Source: Hamiltosporidium tvaerminnensis (taxonomy: Eukaryota; Microsporidia; Dubosqiidae). Taken from it: a DNA stretch of 64,000 nucleotides. The position numbers were made by a program, and so were the translations under genes. The DNA is taken from contig JAKIMF020000013.1 in the NCBI GenBank assembly GCA_022605425.2, positions 558,001 to 622,000 of the forward strand. The letters are read 5' to 3'. A model generated the notes under the pieces. It did no database searches. It was given only the letters and a program-made list of their open reading frames with translations, and was not told the DNA's origin. Positions 22,055-32,794 of the stretch are shown in pieces (the stretch's first letter is position 1; every line of letters begins with the position of its first letter).

Positions 22055-22999
22055 TTATTCATCATAGAACTTTATCGGCCATCTTAACTTCTCCATTAAA
22101 GATTCATCCCAATTCATAAATTCAACATGTCTTGAATCAAAATTGGGTTTAACATGCAACAATTTAAACTCTTTAAGATTATTTATTTCTTCTGCATCAA
22201 ATGCAACATCAATTAAATTGAGAAGATTATCTTGAAAAGAACCAAGTGCATGGTACAATTCATAATTTCTAAATATTGGATTGAAATCCCAATAAAGTCC
22301 TTTGGCATACATTTTTTTAATAACACTGACTGCTTTAAGGGTTTGTAGATCCAAATTCGGTCGAGGTGTTCCAACATACACAGCATTCATAAGTCGATAT
22401 CCTGTAACCATTTTTGTGATTCTTTTAAAAAGATCATCGGTAAAAAACTTAGATAAAGGAATTTTACGAATCCATTCTGAATCCAATGCTTTCATATTGT
22501 TTGATGTAAGAATCTGAGCGTATAAAGATAATGGTTGTTCTTTAGAAAGATAAGGAACAAGAATGCGTGGGAATTCATCAGACAAATGATCAGAAATAAA
22601 AGAACCTTTGGTAAGAACATAAAAGACGTGAATCATAAGTGCTTCTCTAAGATTTATGTCAGTAAAAGCATCAGACTTTTTTAAATCTTCGGATTGAACC
22701 CATACGAGTGAAGAATACTCTTCTTCGTCCATTTGACGTATTGCTAGAGCATCAAGAAGTGGTACTTTGAAAGTACAGCAGAATTTATAAATGTTCATTT
22801 TCAAATCTTCGTGGCCAAAAGTCATTCCTCGGTGCCATTTGGTTGCTTCATTTTTAAATTTTTTGGTTTTCGTACAGCCACAGAGATCCTTTATTGTGTC
22901 TTGTAGGTCATAAGTTTTTTTGCTTTCGGTATGTTCTCTGTTTGAGTAATACTTTGGTCGAGAATCGTATTTCGCAGGTTTGGAAATTTGTGGTTGCAT
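22055..22999 (-). CDS. Orphan protein, well preserved, function unknown
   Basis: 314 residues from the internal Met, chosen because CACCCC lies 6 nt 5' of it (the longer frame would translate through the motif). The N-terminal 40 residues are basic and disordered (QISKPAKYDSRPKYYSNRE), followed by a CGC pair and a mostly helical domain with WHRGMTFGHEDL, FTDINLREALMIHVFYVLTKG, YVGTPRPNLDLQTL and a C-terminal WPIKFYDE. There are no signal peptide, membrane spans or recognised catalytic motifs. Codon use and the amino acid mix (balanced, tryptophans retained) look like a conserved housekeeping gene. I do not recognise the family. Confidence 0.82.
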   Translation of the reverse strand: MQPQISKPAKYDSRPKYYSNREHTESKKTYDLQDTIKDLCGCTKTKKFKNEATKWHRGMTFGHEDLKMNIYKFCCTFKVPLLDALAIRQMDEEEYSSLVWVQSEDLKKSDAFTDINLREALMIHVFYVLTKGSFISDHLSDEFPRILVPYLSKEQPLSLYAQILTSNNMKALDSEWIRKIPLSKFFTDDLFKRITKMVTGYRLMNAVYVGTPRPNLDLQTLKAVSVIKKMYAKGLYWDFNPIFRNYELYHALGSFQDNLLNLIDVAFDAEEINNLKEFKLLHVKPNFDSRHVEFMNWDESLMEKLRWPIKFYDE

Positions 23000-23005
23000 T
23001 TTTAA

Positions 23006-23009
23006 GGGG
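23006..23009 (-). promoter_or_regulatory. CCCC motif upstream of the orphan gene
   Basis: CACCCCTTAAAA directly precedes the chosen ATG on the minus strand. Confidence 0.45.
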
Positions 23010-23265
23010 TGTTTCACATTTTTTTATAAAATTATTTTTTTTTAAGAAATTATTTCATTTACCGTAAAAAAAAAGAATGGAGTATGGAATTAAAAAAAAA
23101 TATTTTGAAAGAAAAATAAATATTTTTTTAAAATAATTAATATGAGAGTAAAAAGATAAATAGTTCATATAAATACATATTTAATTCTTAAAATAACTTA
23201 TTTTATTGTATTGTATTTTAGTTTGGTTTAGTTATGTAATTATAGATGTATTTAAAAACAAATGT

Positions 23266-23351
23266 AAAAGCTAGAACTGCGTTAATGTCATGAAAACAAA
23301 TATAACACTTACCACTATTTTAAAAGGATGTGATATTTTAAATAAAGAGTT
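23266..23351 (+). repeat. Family-1 element, severely 5'-truncated copy
   Basis: Only the last ~85 bp are present (ctagaactgcgttaatgtcatg to gatgtgatattttaaataaag), joined to unrelated sequence. Loss of the 5' part with an intact 3' end is typical of reverse-transcribed elements. Confidence 0.85.
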
Positions 23352-23449
23352 ATATAAGTAAATATATTAGTTATAACCAAGATTAGGTAGATAAAGAATG
23401 ACCATAATAAGAACTATTGTTTTTAAAATAAGTCGGTAAAATTTAAGAG

Positions 23450-24085
23450 AAAACACGTCTTTGGTTTTTTTGGTTGGATCAAAACTACAATAAAGCTTCG
23501 GATTTTTTATGGTTATTTATATAATTAGATTGGTCTATAAATTAGGGAAACTTTTTCGACGAAGAATTTGTAATTTTTATGTAACTATATTTGAGACTAA
23601 GACTGAAATTGTAAGAAATTGCCATGTAAAAGCATTGAAACCTAGCCTTGCTCACTCGGATTAAAAGACATAGCGATTGGGAGGTACAAAAAAACTTTAA
23701 ATCAAAAAAGAGGAAAGCCAAAGAAAATTCATACCTGTTGATATGGTATTCTAAGGTCGATGTGGATTACGTGTAAGTCTCTGAGATATATCTTAGCTAT
23801 AATTTTATTGGGTTCGAAAAGTTGTAGAATAAATGGAAATGCTTCATAGTCTTGGGGGAGCTCGGGGCTTCATCCTGTGATCACACAACAAGCAACATAT
23901 TTTAATAATTCAGAGCGACTGACCTAATCATTATGTGGTTTCTTACTCACTTTTAGATGAAAAGCTTTAGGATGTATATATCTTAGAGAATACCGAGAGA
24001 GTTTGAAAGAGGAAATATTTATGTTAAATCCAGAACTGCGTTAATGTAAATAAAAAAAATATACATCTGTTACAAAAAGATTTGA
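23450..24085 (+). repeat. Family-1 element, decayed copy
   Basis: Landmarks in forward order: aaactttttcgacgaag, ttgccatgtaaaagca, cctagccttgctcactcgg, the sequence around ttgggggagc, and ccagaactgcgttaatg. Many substitutions and indels. Confidence 0.85.
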
Positions 24086-24243
24086 TTTTTATTAAAAGGA
24101 AAAGTAACTAAAACAGAAGAAGAATTAAAATTAAATTTAAATTTTTTTATAAGCATATTATTGTTAAACAAACTAAATTTTTATTGTAAATATTCTTTTA
24201 TATAAGAAGTGGAAGTAAAAAAAAACTTTTTGATACTAATTTG

Positions 24244-24392
24244 TTATAAAATTATCGAATACCGAAGTAAGGTACTTATCGTGTCCTTCAATTTATTCTA
24301 TCTCATTAATAATTTGCTATGAAATTATCGAATACCGAATTAAGTTACTTATCTTGTCCTTCAATTTATTCTATTCATTTTATAACGAATTA
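24244..24392. repeat. 73-bp tandem duplication
   Basis: attatcgaataccga followed by a conserved gtccttcaatttattctat occurs at 24,251 and again at 24,324. Two copies only, a few mismatches. Confidence 0.85.
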
Positions 24393-24884
24393 TTTGAAAT
24401 TTATTTGAAATTTAACAGTTTATTTTTTTAAGTATTTTACTATTAAAAAGTTCCACATTTAGAAAATAAAAAGTCCTCAAAAAATAACGAATATTTTTAA
24501 CAACTTATAAAAATTTGATTAAAAATAAAAAAAATCTGATTAAATACTTTTTTAATTTCTACAATAAATATTTTAATAAATTAAAAAGAATACTACACTT
24601 ATTATAGATAAATATATAAAAATGAATTAGATTTTATAGGAATAGAAAATATTAAATATATATTGTATTAAACATAAAAAGAAGGTTTAATAGATCCTAA
24701 TGTATAGAATAAATCAAAATATTTTTAGAAATGTTATAGTTTATTGAATATCTAAGAAGGTCTTTAAGATAATATATTTATTAATAGAAGTATTTTTGTT
24801 TTTTTCTAATATTTTAGTTATTAAAAAAATTAATTGTAAAAAAATATTTGTGGGTTTCGTTATTTTTTTAAAAAAAATAATCAT
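24393..24884. other. Intergenic DNA 5' of the ARF-like gene
   Basis: A+T-rich, no gene seen. Confidence 0.5.
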
Positions 24885-24887
24885 CCC
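24885..24887 (+). promoter_or_regulatory. CCC motif at the ARF-like gene start
   Basis: ATCATCCCTT immediately before the ATG. Confidence 0.5.
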
Positions 24888-24889
24888 TT

Positions 24890-25426
24890 ATGGGACAATT
24901 ATGTTCAGATTGTTGTAAACGACCAGTTTGTAGAATTGTGATATTGGGTTTGGATGAAGCCGGTAAAATGTATTTGTATTCAAATTTAACAAATAAAAAA
25001 GAAGAGCACAAAAACGAACTTGTTTATAAACACGATGAAATAAAATTAAACGGTATGTCAATATTTTTGTGTAGTGTTTTAGGAGATGAAAAAGCGCGTA
25101 ATTTATGGAGTGTTCAGATACAAAATTCCGATGGAATAATTTTTGTTGTGGATATTTCTAATGAAGCTTCATATAAAGAAATTACGGAGGAATTTCAGCG
25201 AATTATGGATGTAAAGGCATTTACTGAAGGAATGAATATATTGTTGTTGTGTAATAATGGACTCAAAACTGACAGAGAATATCGAGAAGTTGGAGATGCG
25301 ATTTTTTCTCCTTTTCTTGAAAATCCTGGCATACGGATTAACTATTGTTCGATCGAAGAGTGGCTATTTATTGATGATGGGCTTGAGTGGTTGTGTGAAA
25401 GAATAAAAACCAAAAATGAACATTAA
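24890..25426 (+). CDS. Divergent ARF/ARL-family small GTPase with eroded nucleotide-binding motifs
   Basis: 178 residues, the usual ARF length. Met-Gly with C5, C8 and C9 suggests N-myristoylation plus palmitoylation, as in membrane-bound ARFs. The P-loop is GLDEAGKM (residues 20-27), matching the ARF GLDxAGKT except that the Mg/phosphate-binding Thr is Met. The switch-II element, normally WDxGGQ, reads VLGDEKARNLW, so the catalytic Gln and both Gly are gone. The NKxD base-recognition motif is CNNGLKTD. The hydrophobic strand IIFVVDISN matches ARF. ARFs control vesicle budding on Golgi and endosome membranes; this one probably cannot hydrolyse GTP normally and may act as a pseudo-GTPase or a fast-cycling relative. 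The frame is intact and has a CCC promoter motif, so it is unlikely to be a dead gene. Confidence 0.85.
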   Translation: MGQLCSDCCKRPVCRIVILGLDEAGKMYLYSNLTNKKEEHKNELVYKHDEIKLNGMSIFLCSVLGDEKARNLWSVQIQNSDGIIFVVDISNEASYKEITEEFQRIMDVKAFTEGMNILLLCNNGLKTDREYREVGDAIFSPFLENPGIRINYCSIEEWLFIDDGLEWLCERIKTKNEH

Positions 25427-26311
25427 AATATTTTTCTATTTTTGTTTTTTGTGTTTCTTAATAATAAAATATTGATAACACCGCTATTTTACTTTTTTTG
25501 TAAGAAATTCGTTTTTTTTAGAAAAGAAGATTTATTTTGAGTCAAAGTAATATTTTCATAGAATGTGGAATGTGTTTTTTCGATAAACGATTTCTGAATA
25601 GAAAAAATGAATTTACAGAAGTAATTTCTATTTTTTGTATTATCAAAATTTTAATCTGTAACTTCTGTTTGATTTAAGTTTGGTGTATTCTATATTAAAA
25701 TACATTTGTTGTGCTTTTTCAAAGACTATATTTTTAAAATATGAGCTTCATAATTATTAGACATTTTTATTCTTTTCAGTCTTAATATTTTATTTTTCAA
25801 GTTTTTTTAAGATATTTCATATAATTAAATCATAAAATAATTTCAGTTAATGAGAATAATAGTTTGTGTAAAAGTAAAATTCTACATAAAAAAAAGACAA
25901 ATCAAAATATATACATAGATTCCCTTTAGATAATATAATAAGGTTATTTATATACTATAAGTATGGAAATTTTTATTAAATTTTATGTTCTATTCTGACT
26001 GGCGCTAGATAATATGATACTTTTTTGGATTTTTTTTCATATTATCTAAAACATGAATAAAATAATATTTATTGGATTAAAATAACCAAAAATGTTTCCG
26101 AAAATAGCAACGGCTTTTAAAAATGTCTGGTTTGTGAAAATTAAGGAATCCTAGACAATATTAAATTAATAGAAAAGTAAATTTTCGAAAGAATGAAATT
26201 TATAAAACATTTCTTGTCTAATTTGAGGCTTAGAAAGTGTATAATAACAATTCGAATGTTAAAACAATTATATTAATTATATTTTAGTTATATTTACAAG
26301 TTTGGGCCTAA
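25427..26311. other. Intergenic DNA, nothing recognised
   Basis: A+T-rich spacer between the ARF-like gene and a Dong-like fragment; no gene, repeat or RNA-like structure was recognised. Confidence 0.5.
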
Positions 26312-27031
26312 AAAATGAATTATGAGCACTTGGTTCAATAAATTCTAAAGAAATACCATGCAGAGATAAGAATGAACACCAGAATAAAACCCGATTTCAC
26401 ACTCGGAATATAGTCGAACATATTTATTTTAGATAAGAGAAAAACTAAGATAACACTCATTGAATTAGAAATGGATTCCCTTGATTACATTCGAATAGTT
26501 GAAATTGTAAAGCTTAAAAATATTATTTGCTAGCCAATGAGGTATGCCTTATTTATATGCTTAGTGTTGTGATAATCCCTTATGTTATGGCCCGGCACGG
26601 TATTGTGACAAAATACCTAAGTTATACCTCAAAAGCCTGCAAATACCCACGAATATAGATAACATACATTCGTTAGATAGACTTAAGAAAACAGTACAAA
26701 CATCTTTTTTTGATCGACAAAGAAGGCTTGAGTCGGGACAAAATGCCGGAGAGAGCTAGGAAAGAGCATCAATAACGCTATTAGAAGAGTAGAACACGAG
26801 GAAATAACATTCCTTTTAAAACGAGAAACTATCGAACAAGATAGTGTTAAACATCTTAAAACAAAAAATACACATCGCCTTATCTACACAGAGGAACCTC
26901 ACTAGAGAAACGATAATAAACATAAATGAAGAGTTAGATTTACAAGAAAAACAGATGGTGGTACAAGAGGTAGAAGGAAATGCATAAAAGTGTGATAAAG
27001 AAATTTTAACCCAGAAATTTATTAAATAAAA
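26312..27031 (+). mobile_element. Dong/R4-like LINE 3' end, decayed
   Basis: It aligns from the region before the PD motif (gagataaga..., ggaatatagtcgaacatattt) through gctagccaatgaggt and cttatgttatggcc to the 3' tail ttaacccagaaatttattaaataa. Many stops and indels. It begins farther 5' than the copies at 3.5 kb and 17.8 kb, so it was truncated independently. Confidence 0.85.
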
Positions 27032-27214
27032 AAATATTTATATAAAAATTGAGGTATACTTCCAAAAAGAACATCATTTTTTGTTATTTAATTAATACAT
27101 TCTAAAGTACAGAAAAATATAAATTAAGGCTTACTAGAAATACTTTTACACAAAATTCTGATTCATTTGAGTAAATAAAATTGAATTAGTGATTGTATTT
27201 TGAATTATGGTAAA

Positions 27215-27920
27215 GGAGAATAACCATATTAAAGACCCTTGTCTTTTGAATGATTAACCTAGTTTATGAAAAAATTATTGTTTGAATTTTCGATGGGATA
27301 AAAACCACATTACATTTCGATTTTTTTATGAAAATTAGCTTGAATAAGATGGGTCTATAGCCCGACGAAAAAAATTTTAAAGTGAAAGTGTGGTTTGTTA
27401 TGTAACTAGATTTGAATACACAATTGAATTTTTAGGTAATTACAAGTAAAAAATGGAAGCCTGGCTTTGTTTACTTGTGTTAGAAGACCTGGTACATAAT
27501 AGATCAAAAATAAAATTGTTTAAAAAGTCTGGAAAGCTAGGTAACAGGTTATAACTGTTAGTATATCTTTGAAACGTCAATATGAACCTATTCAAGTCGC
27601 CAAAATATATCTTAGCTGGAAATTTAAGCAATATTGAAAATATAGAAAAATTAACGGTGTTGATAGTCTGGGGTGAGTAAAGGTTGGATTTCACTTGCCA
27701 TCGCACTGCATTAAACTGATATTAAATCACTCCTGATATTTGTTCGCTCATTAAATAAGTTCTACTTTCCTGTATGTCTAAATCTTTAGGTGTAGGTATC
27801 GTAGAGAATACCGATGGTGTGGTGAGGAAATTGTTACCTATGTAAAACCTAGAATTGCGTAAATACCATGAAACTGTATAAGATATGCAAAGTTATAAAA
27901 TGATGTGATATCTATTATAT
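27215..27920 (+). repeat. Family-1 element, decayed near-full-length copy
   Basis: Landmarks in order: aggagaataaccatatta (5' end), aaccacattacattt, tttttaggtaatta, gcctggctttgtttact, aggttataactgtt, gtaggtatcgtagagaataccgatgg, aaacctagaattgcg and atgatgtgatat. The 88-codon frame on the minus strand at 27,440-27,706 is incidental. Confidence 0.85.
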
Positions 27921-27985
27921 AAACTATAATATGTTTTTTTTTTTAAAAAATTTATTAAAAATGATTCATATTATAGCATCATTTA

Positions 27986-28713
27986 GGGTGGAGGGAGGAT
28001 AACCACATAAAAAACTTTCTGCTTGACAATGAGTGTGTGAAACTGGTGTGAGTATCATTGTTTGGGTTTTGGTGGGAATAAAACCACACTACATCTTCGG
28101 TTGTTCCATGGGAGTTGTTATGAGGAGGAGAGGTCTAAGAAATGGAGAAACTTTTTCTACAAATTTATTTGTAGTTTTTTATGTAACCAGATTGCAGACC
28201 GCAGCTTAAAATTTAGGTAATTGCCATGTAAAAGCATGGAAACCTAGCCTTGCTCACTCGGGTTAGAAGACTTAGCGCCTGGGAGATATAAAAATAAAAA
28301 CCATATAAAGCCAGGAAAGCTAAGTAGCAGGTTATACCTGTTGGTATGACATTGCACTGTCTAGGTGGACCCCATGTAAATCTCTGAAATATATCTTAGC
28401 TAGAAGTTTATTGGGTTCAGAAAGTGTAGAGTAAGTGGGAATGCTGCATAGTCTTGGGGGAGCCCAGGGGGCTTCGGCCTTCGATCACACTTTATGCAAC
28501 GGACATTAACGAACTCCGGGCAACTGCCTCGCCTATTAATTAGGTTCTACACACCTGGTAGATGAAAGGCTTTGGGACGTAGGTATCGCAGGGGTTACTG
28601 ATAGAGTAGTGGGGTAGCAGTCATTTATGTTAAACCTAGAACTGCGTTATGTCATAAAAACAAATATAACACTTGCCACTGTTTTGAAAAAGATGTGATA
28701 TTTTTAAATAAAG
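27986..28713 (+). repeat. Family-1 element, full length with 12-bp target-site duplication
   Basis: 728 bp from GGGTGGAGGGAGG to TTTTTAAATAAAG, flanked by perfect TAGCATCATTTA at 27,974-27,985 and 28,714-28,725. It is nearly identical to the copy at 43,665. It has no terminal inverted repeats, no LTR and no conserved ORF. A TSD of this length with a 5' end subject to truncation elsewhere points to retroposition rather than DNA transposition. Confidence 0.95.
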
Positions 28714-28728
28714 TAGCATCATTTATAT

Positions 28729-28885
28729 AATTCAGTAATGTCCCGATGACGACGACTCACTTCGAAATGTTTTATTGGTTAAAGACTTTAGACACCAATA
28801 TGAGTTCTCCAATTAAAATATGTCTCTTTCTATTTGTTCATAAATCTCCCACAACCAATAATAGTGAGTGAACAGAACATAAAAC
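28729..28885 (+). repeat. Old dispersed repeat, pair with 39,910-40,075
   Basis: Shares agtaatgtcccga.., ttagacaccaata, ttgttcataaatctcccacaaccaa and acataaaac landmarks with the downstream copy. Its class is unknown; the ttaGrCACCAATA core also occurs at 11,695. Confidence 0.6.
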
Positions 28886-30727
28886 AATAAAAAGATTCTA
28901 TTAATTCAAAAAACTTTTGAAATAAAAATTGTAAATTTTCTCCAAAATTAAACTATTCAGCAAGAATAAAATGATAAATTTGTTTTTTTTACTTTTTATA
29001 AAGTATTCCGTTTAAAAAAAGTTTAAATAAATTCGTTAAGATTTCTTTTATAAGAATTTAGAGGTGCATAAAAAATTGTAGCATAATATTGATGTTTTCA
29101 TACGCTTCTTCTGTATAATATATTCATGTTCTCAATAATAATTGAATAAAACAAATATTGTTTCAATAGCTTCCTGGAACTTTATTCAGGATAAAATTAA
29201 AAAAATTTTGATGAAAATGACTAAGAATTTATACAATAAATATATTAATCAATGCGGCATCGTTAGAAAACACGGTTTTTTAGACAAAGAAACCTCTTCA
29301 TATAAATAAATTTCTTCCATAAAAAAGACAGAATTTAATAAAAATGGGTGGAAAGGGAACATAATAAAAAACGAAGCTGAAGCCAGAAAAATTGAAAATA
29401 ATTACACAAGAAGGAGAGAAATCTGTGGTTAAAAAGACCATAATTTATATTGGAATTTCTCAAAGACAGATAGTAATTTTAGAATAACAGAACTTACAAA
29501 AAAAAGAGAAAAATAAACATAAGGAATTCTCATTCAAAAGTTTAAGAAACTATAGCTTAGATAATAAGTCTAAGATTCTTTTCGGAAAATTTTCCTTATG
29601 AATGTAAATGAAAGAAAGCTTCTACAAGCCTAACGTCTAGTAGTAATAAAGCGAAATATAATTTCTTCTGTTTAATATAAGATATTTGTGGCTAATTAAT
29701 GTATTTCAATAAAAAATCAGTTGGTTTTAGCATTATCATTCAGATTTAATTCGATCTTATGATAGTATTATAAACATAAATTTACTGTATCCAGATAATC
29801 CCTTATAATTGCAGGCTTTTATCTTAGAAACAAATAAAATTTATTTTGTTGTTGCAGGTTTTAGACATATATGTTGAAAAATATTAAATGAGTCCGTGCA
29901 ATAACCTTGCGTTTATTCAAAATTAATAAAGATAAATTTATATTTTTTTGAAAACGATACAGTCTTTAGAAAACAAATAATCGAAACTTTCTTTGAATCA
30001 AATCATCCGAAAATATATATAAAAGAACTTGATTACAGCTGAACTATTGTATAATATGTATTTTACGCTCACTATGTACGTATTAAACGTATTTAGATTA
30101 TATTTAAATAATGAAAAGATGGGTTTAATGGAACTCAATATTAGTATAATTCGATGGATTTTACGCAATAATAGTAAAATGGTTCATCTTAATCCGCAAA
30201 ACAAAGAAGATTCTACCTTTCTCAGATGATATTTCAAACATGAGCGCAAAATATTCTTATGGCAAAATGTTGGGGTTTGAAAAATATTTTACAAATTTGA
30301 AACGATTTAAATGAAATTTTTTTTTCTTCGCTATCTAGAAAAATATAATATATAGATCAAGAAATGAAAAAATAACACAAAGATCTACTATAAAGAATGT
30401 CTGAAATTTAAATTATAAAAAGCAATGTCTAAAGTATAAATCGATATATATAAATATCTGGCATGAAGGTCTAATAAAACATAAAGCTTATATTTCAATA
30501 AAAATAAAAGGTTTTGTTATATTGTAAAACGTAACACATATAAAAGAATCAATATTTAGATTTTTTTAACGTCAAACTAGAAGCAACTTAGGTCAGAAAC
30601 ACCTATCATCAGCTCTATAAGCATTAATAGAGAAACATTCGGAAAATTAAGTTTAAAAAACAATTTATTAGAAATCAATCTTCCGGGTTTTTTATAAAAT
30701 TAAAAGAAATAAATAAATATTTTTTCA
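28886..30727. other. Gene-free DNA
   Basis: No convincing gene. A 66-codon frame at 30,029-30,229 lacks an ATG at its start and shows no motif. Confidence 0.45.
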
Positions 30728-31585
30728 TTATTCATTTTTAAGCGCCTCAATAAATTCTTCTAAATAAGATATAAGCGCTTGTTTCGTTTCAAAATATTCT
30801 TCTATCCTTTGAAATATATTTTCCTTTTTAAATTTTTCATTTTCTATTCTTTTAAGATCAGAATTTTTATCTTTTAGTTCATTTCTAGAATTTGCGTCAC
30901 CGGATTTTCCTCTTCTGTTAACACCTCTGTTTTGATTATTATTTTGTGTTTTAACATCATCATTTTGGGTCAAATTTTTTTTAAATTTACTATCCTTAAC
31001 TTCTCTTTGGGATGAACTTTCACTTTCAAAACAATTCAAATTACCATTTTTTTTCGTTTCTGAAGTATTTTCTTCGTGTAAAATAACCTTAGAAACACCC
31101 CTTTTTTCCTTTTTAATTGTATTTTTTCCGATTTCAGAACTTTCTTTGCTTTTTTTATTTACTTGAGGCACTTCCGAAATCTCAATGCCCTCTAAGTTCT
31201 TAAAAAGATCTTCCATTTGAAAAATTCCTCTTTGTATCCAAACTTTGCCTAAATCATAATATTTTTTAGAAAGTATAGTATTTTTCTGTGATTGATTCAA
31301 AGCTTCTTTAAATCTCAAAGGAACTACGTTTCGAAATGCTTGTAACAAATTACCATGTTTTGGATCATTTGGCTTAATTGTTAGCAATATTTCATTTGTA
31401 AGATATAATAAGTTCAATTTGTGATAAATATTACTTTTTTCGAATTCAGCTGCCCACACTAATACTATTTTTTCATATTCAGATGTATTTGTTTTGATAT
31501 AAAGAGATAAAGTTTGCATTGAATCCTGTGTTGGCTGTAACGATTGCAAAGACTTTATAAGATATTCCACTGAAAGTAATGACAT
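30728..31585 (-). CDS. CTD-interaction-domain (CID/RPR) protein, Rtt103/RPRD1-like
   Basis: 285 residues from the Met that directly follows ACCCTTCCC. Residues about 1-130 form a CID: an eight-helix domain with QPTQDSMQTLSLYIKTNT, EKIVLVWAAEFEK, KLNLLYLTNEIL and LGKVWIQRGIF, matching the order and key residues of Rtt103, Pcf11 and RPRD1. The central 130 residues are Lys/Ser/Asn-rich and disordered; the C-terminus (about 255-285) is a predicted amphipathic coiled coil. CIDs bind the phosphorylated heptad tail of RNA polymerase II and couple it to 3'-end processing and termination, in the nucleus. Rtt103 is preferred over Pcf11 because no zinc fingers or Clp1-binding region are visible. Confidence 0.85.
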   Translation of the reverse strand: MSLLSVEYLIKSLQSLQPTQDSMQTLSLYIKTNTSEYEKIVLVWAAEFEKSNIYHKLNLLYLTNEILLTIKPNDPKHGNLLQAFRNVVPLRFKEALNQSQKNTILSKKYYDLGKVWIQRGIFQMEDLFKNLEGIEISEVPQVNKKSKESSEIGKNTIKKEKRGVSKVILHEENTSETKKNGNLNCFESESSSQREVKDSKFKKNLTQNDDVKTQNNNQNRGVNRRGKSGDANSRNELKDKNSDLKRIENEKFKKENIFQRIEEYFETKQALISYLEEFIEALKNE

Positions 31586-31593
31586 GGGAAGGG
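31586..31593 (-). promoter_or_regulatory. Double CCC motif at the CID gene start
   Basis: CCCTTCCC abuts the ATG at 31,585 on the minus strand. Confidence 0.5.
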
Positions 31594-31770
31594 TAGGTTT
31601 CATTTTATAAATAAAATAAAATACATAGCATTATTTCTGTGAATTAAATAAACGGATGATTTGAAAAAATAATTAATCAGAACATATTAAGGATTGAACA
31701 TATCAAAATTCAGAAAGAAAAAAGGGGTAGTGAAAGCAAGCAAAAAAATATTTAATTTATTTTCTGTTTT

Positions 31771-31783
31771 AATATTGCAATGA
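31771..31783. repeat. 13-bp target-site duplication (left) of Dong-like LINE
   Basis: AATATTGCAATGA, repeated exactly at 32,795-32,807. Confidence 0.9.
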
Positions 31784-32794
31784 TATTTAATAAAATTCTG
31801 GGTTAAAATATTTTTAACATTTTTTTTATATGTTTTCTTCTACCTCTTTAACCACTTTTGTCTCTTCTTCCGAATCCGACTCTTCATTTATGTTATTATT
31901 CGGTTCCTCTAAATTGGTTAATCCTTGTGAAATAAAGGGTGCTTTATTTTTGGGTTTAAAATTTTTTGCACTATCTTCCTCTCTCTTCTCTTCTTTTAAA
32001 AAGGGGTTTTAGTTCCACATGCATCTCTGATCTCAGAATAACACCCATTGACGCTCTCTCCCAGCTCTCTTCGGCATTTAGTCCTGACCCAAGTCCTCTT
32101 CGTCGATCAAAGGAAATTGTTTCGACTGTCTTCTTAAGTACTATAGACTGAATGTATGCCTCTACATTCATGGGGATTTCTAGTCTTTTAATATGAGATT
32201 TATGGTATTTTGTCACAATACCGTTCCAGGTCATCACATAAGGGATTATCTCAACACTACACTTATAAATAAGACCCAACTCATTGGCTAGCAGGTCATA
32301 CTTCCTAAGTTTTTTTGTTTCAACTATTTGAAGTGAATCTTGGGAAGTGATTCCTAATTCAATGAGTGTATTCATATTCTTCTTCTTATCTAAAATAAAT
32401 ATGTCGGGTCTGTTATTCCGAATTTTAACATCAGTTTTTACTCGGTGGTCCACTCTTATCTCTGCACACTCATTATCAATAATTTCTTGAACTGAGTGAC
32501 TCCTAATTCGTTTTGAAGACTTAAACTTTTATCTATTTAAGAGAAGTAAGTGTAGGCATCTAACCACTTCATTATGCCGTCTGGTGTAGTCATGGCCTAG
32601 CATTTTTTGCCATCGAGTTGCCAGATGATCTACAGTCTTACCAGACTTCCCGCAATGTTGACACACACCATCTGCTCCCCAGAATAAATTTCTATCCTGG
32701 ATATAGCAGAACATAGCTTCGTTGTGTGGCCTAATATTCACTTTCTTTAGCCATCTTGAAGAGTCACTAACACTTACAAGCTCATTTTTCCTTG
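31784..32794 (-). mobile_element. Dong/R4-like LINE, 5'-truncated 1,011-bp copy with intact target-site duplications
   Basis: It encodes the C-terminal part of the element polyprotein. In order: a CCHC-type finger (CQHCGKSGKTVDHLATRW, where the expected last Cys is Trp); LGHDYTRRHNEVVRCLHLLL; then a restriction-like endonuclease with RPDIFILDKKKN and LIELGITSQ (PD-(D/E)xK type) and the conserved GLIYKCSVEIIPYVMTW tail. A single in-frame TAA at 32,529-32,531 interrupts the finger-endonuclease frame, and a frameshift at about 31,990 changes the acidic tail. The copy was dead on arrival because the reverse transcriptase is missing. The 3' UTR ends cccagaattttattaaata without poly(A). The fine state of the TSDs marks it as the youngest Dong-like insertion here. 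Confidence 0.95.
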
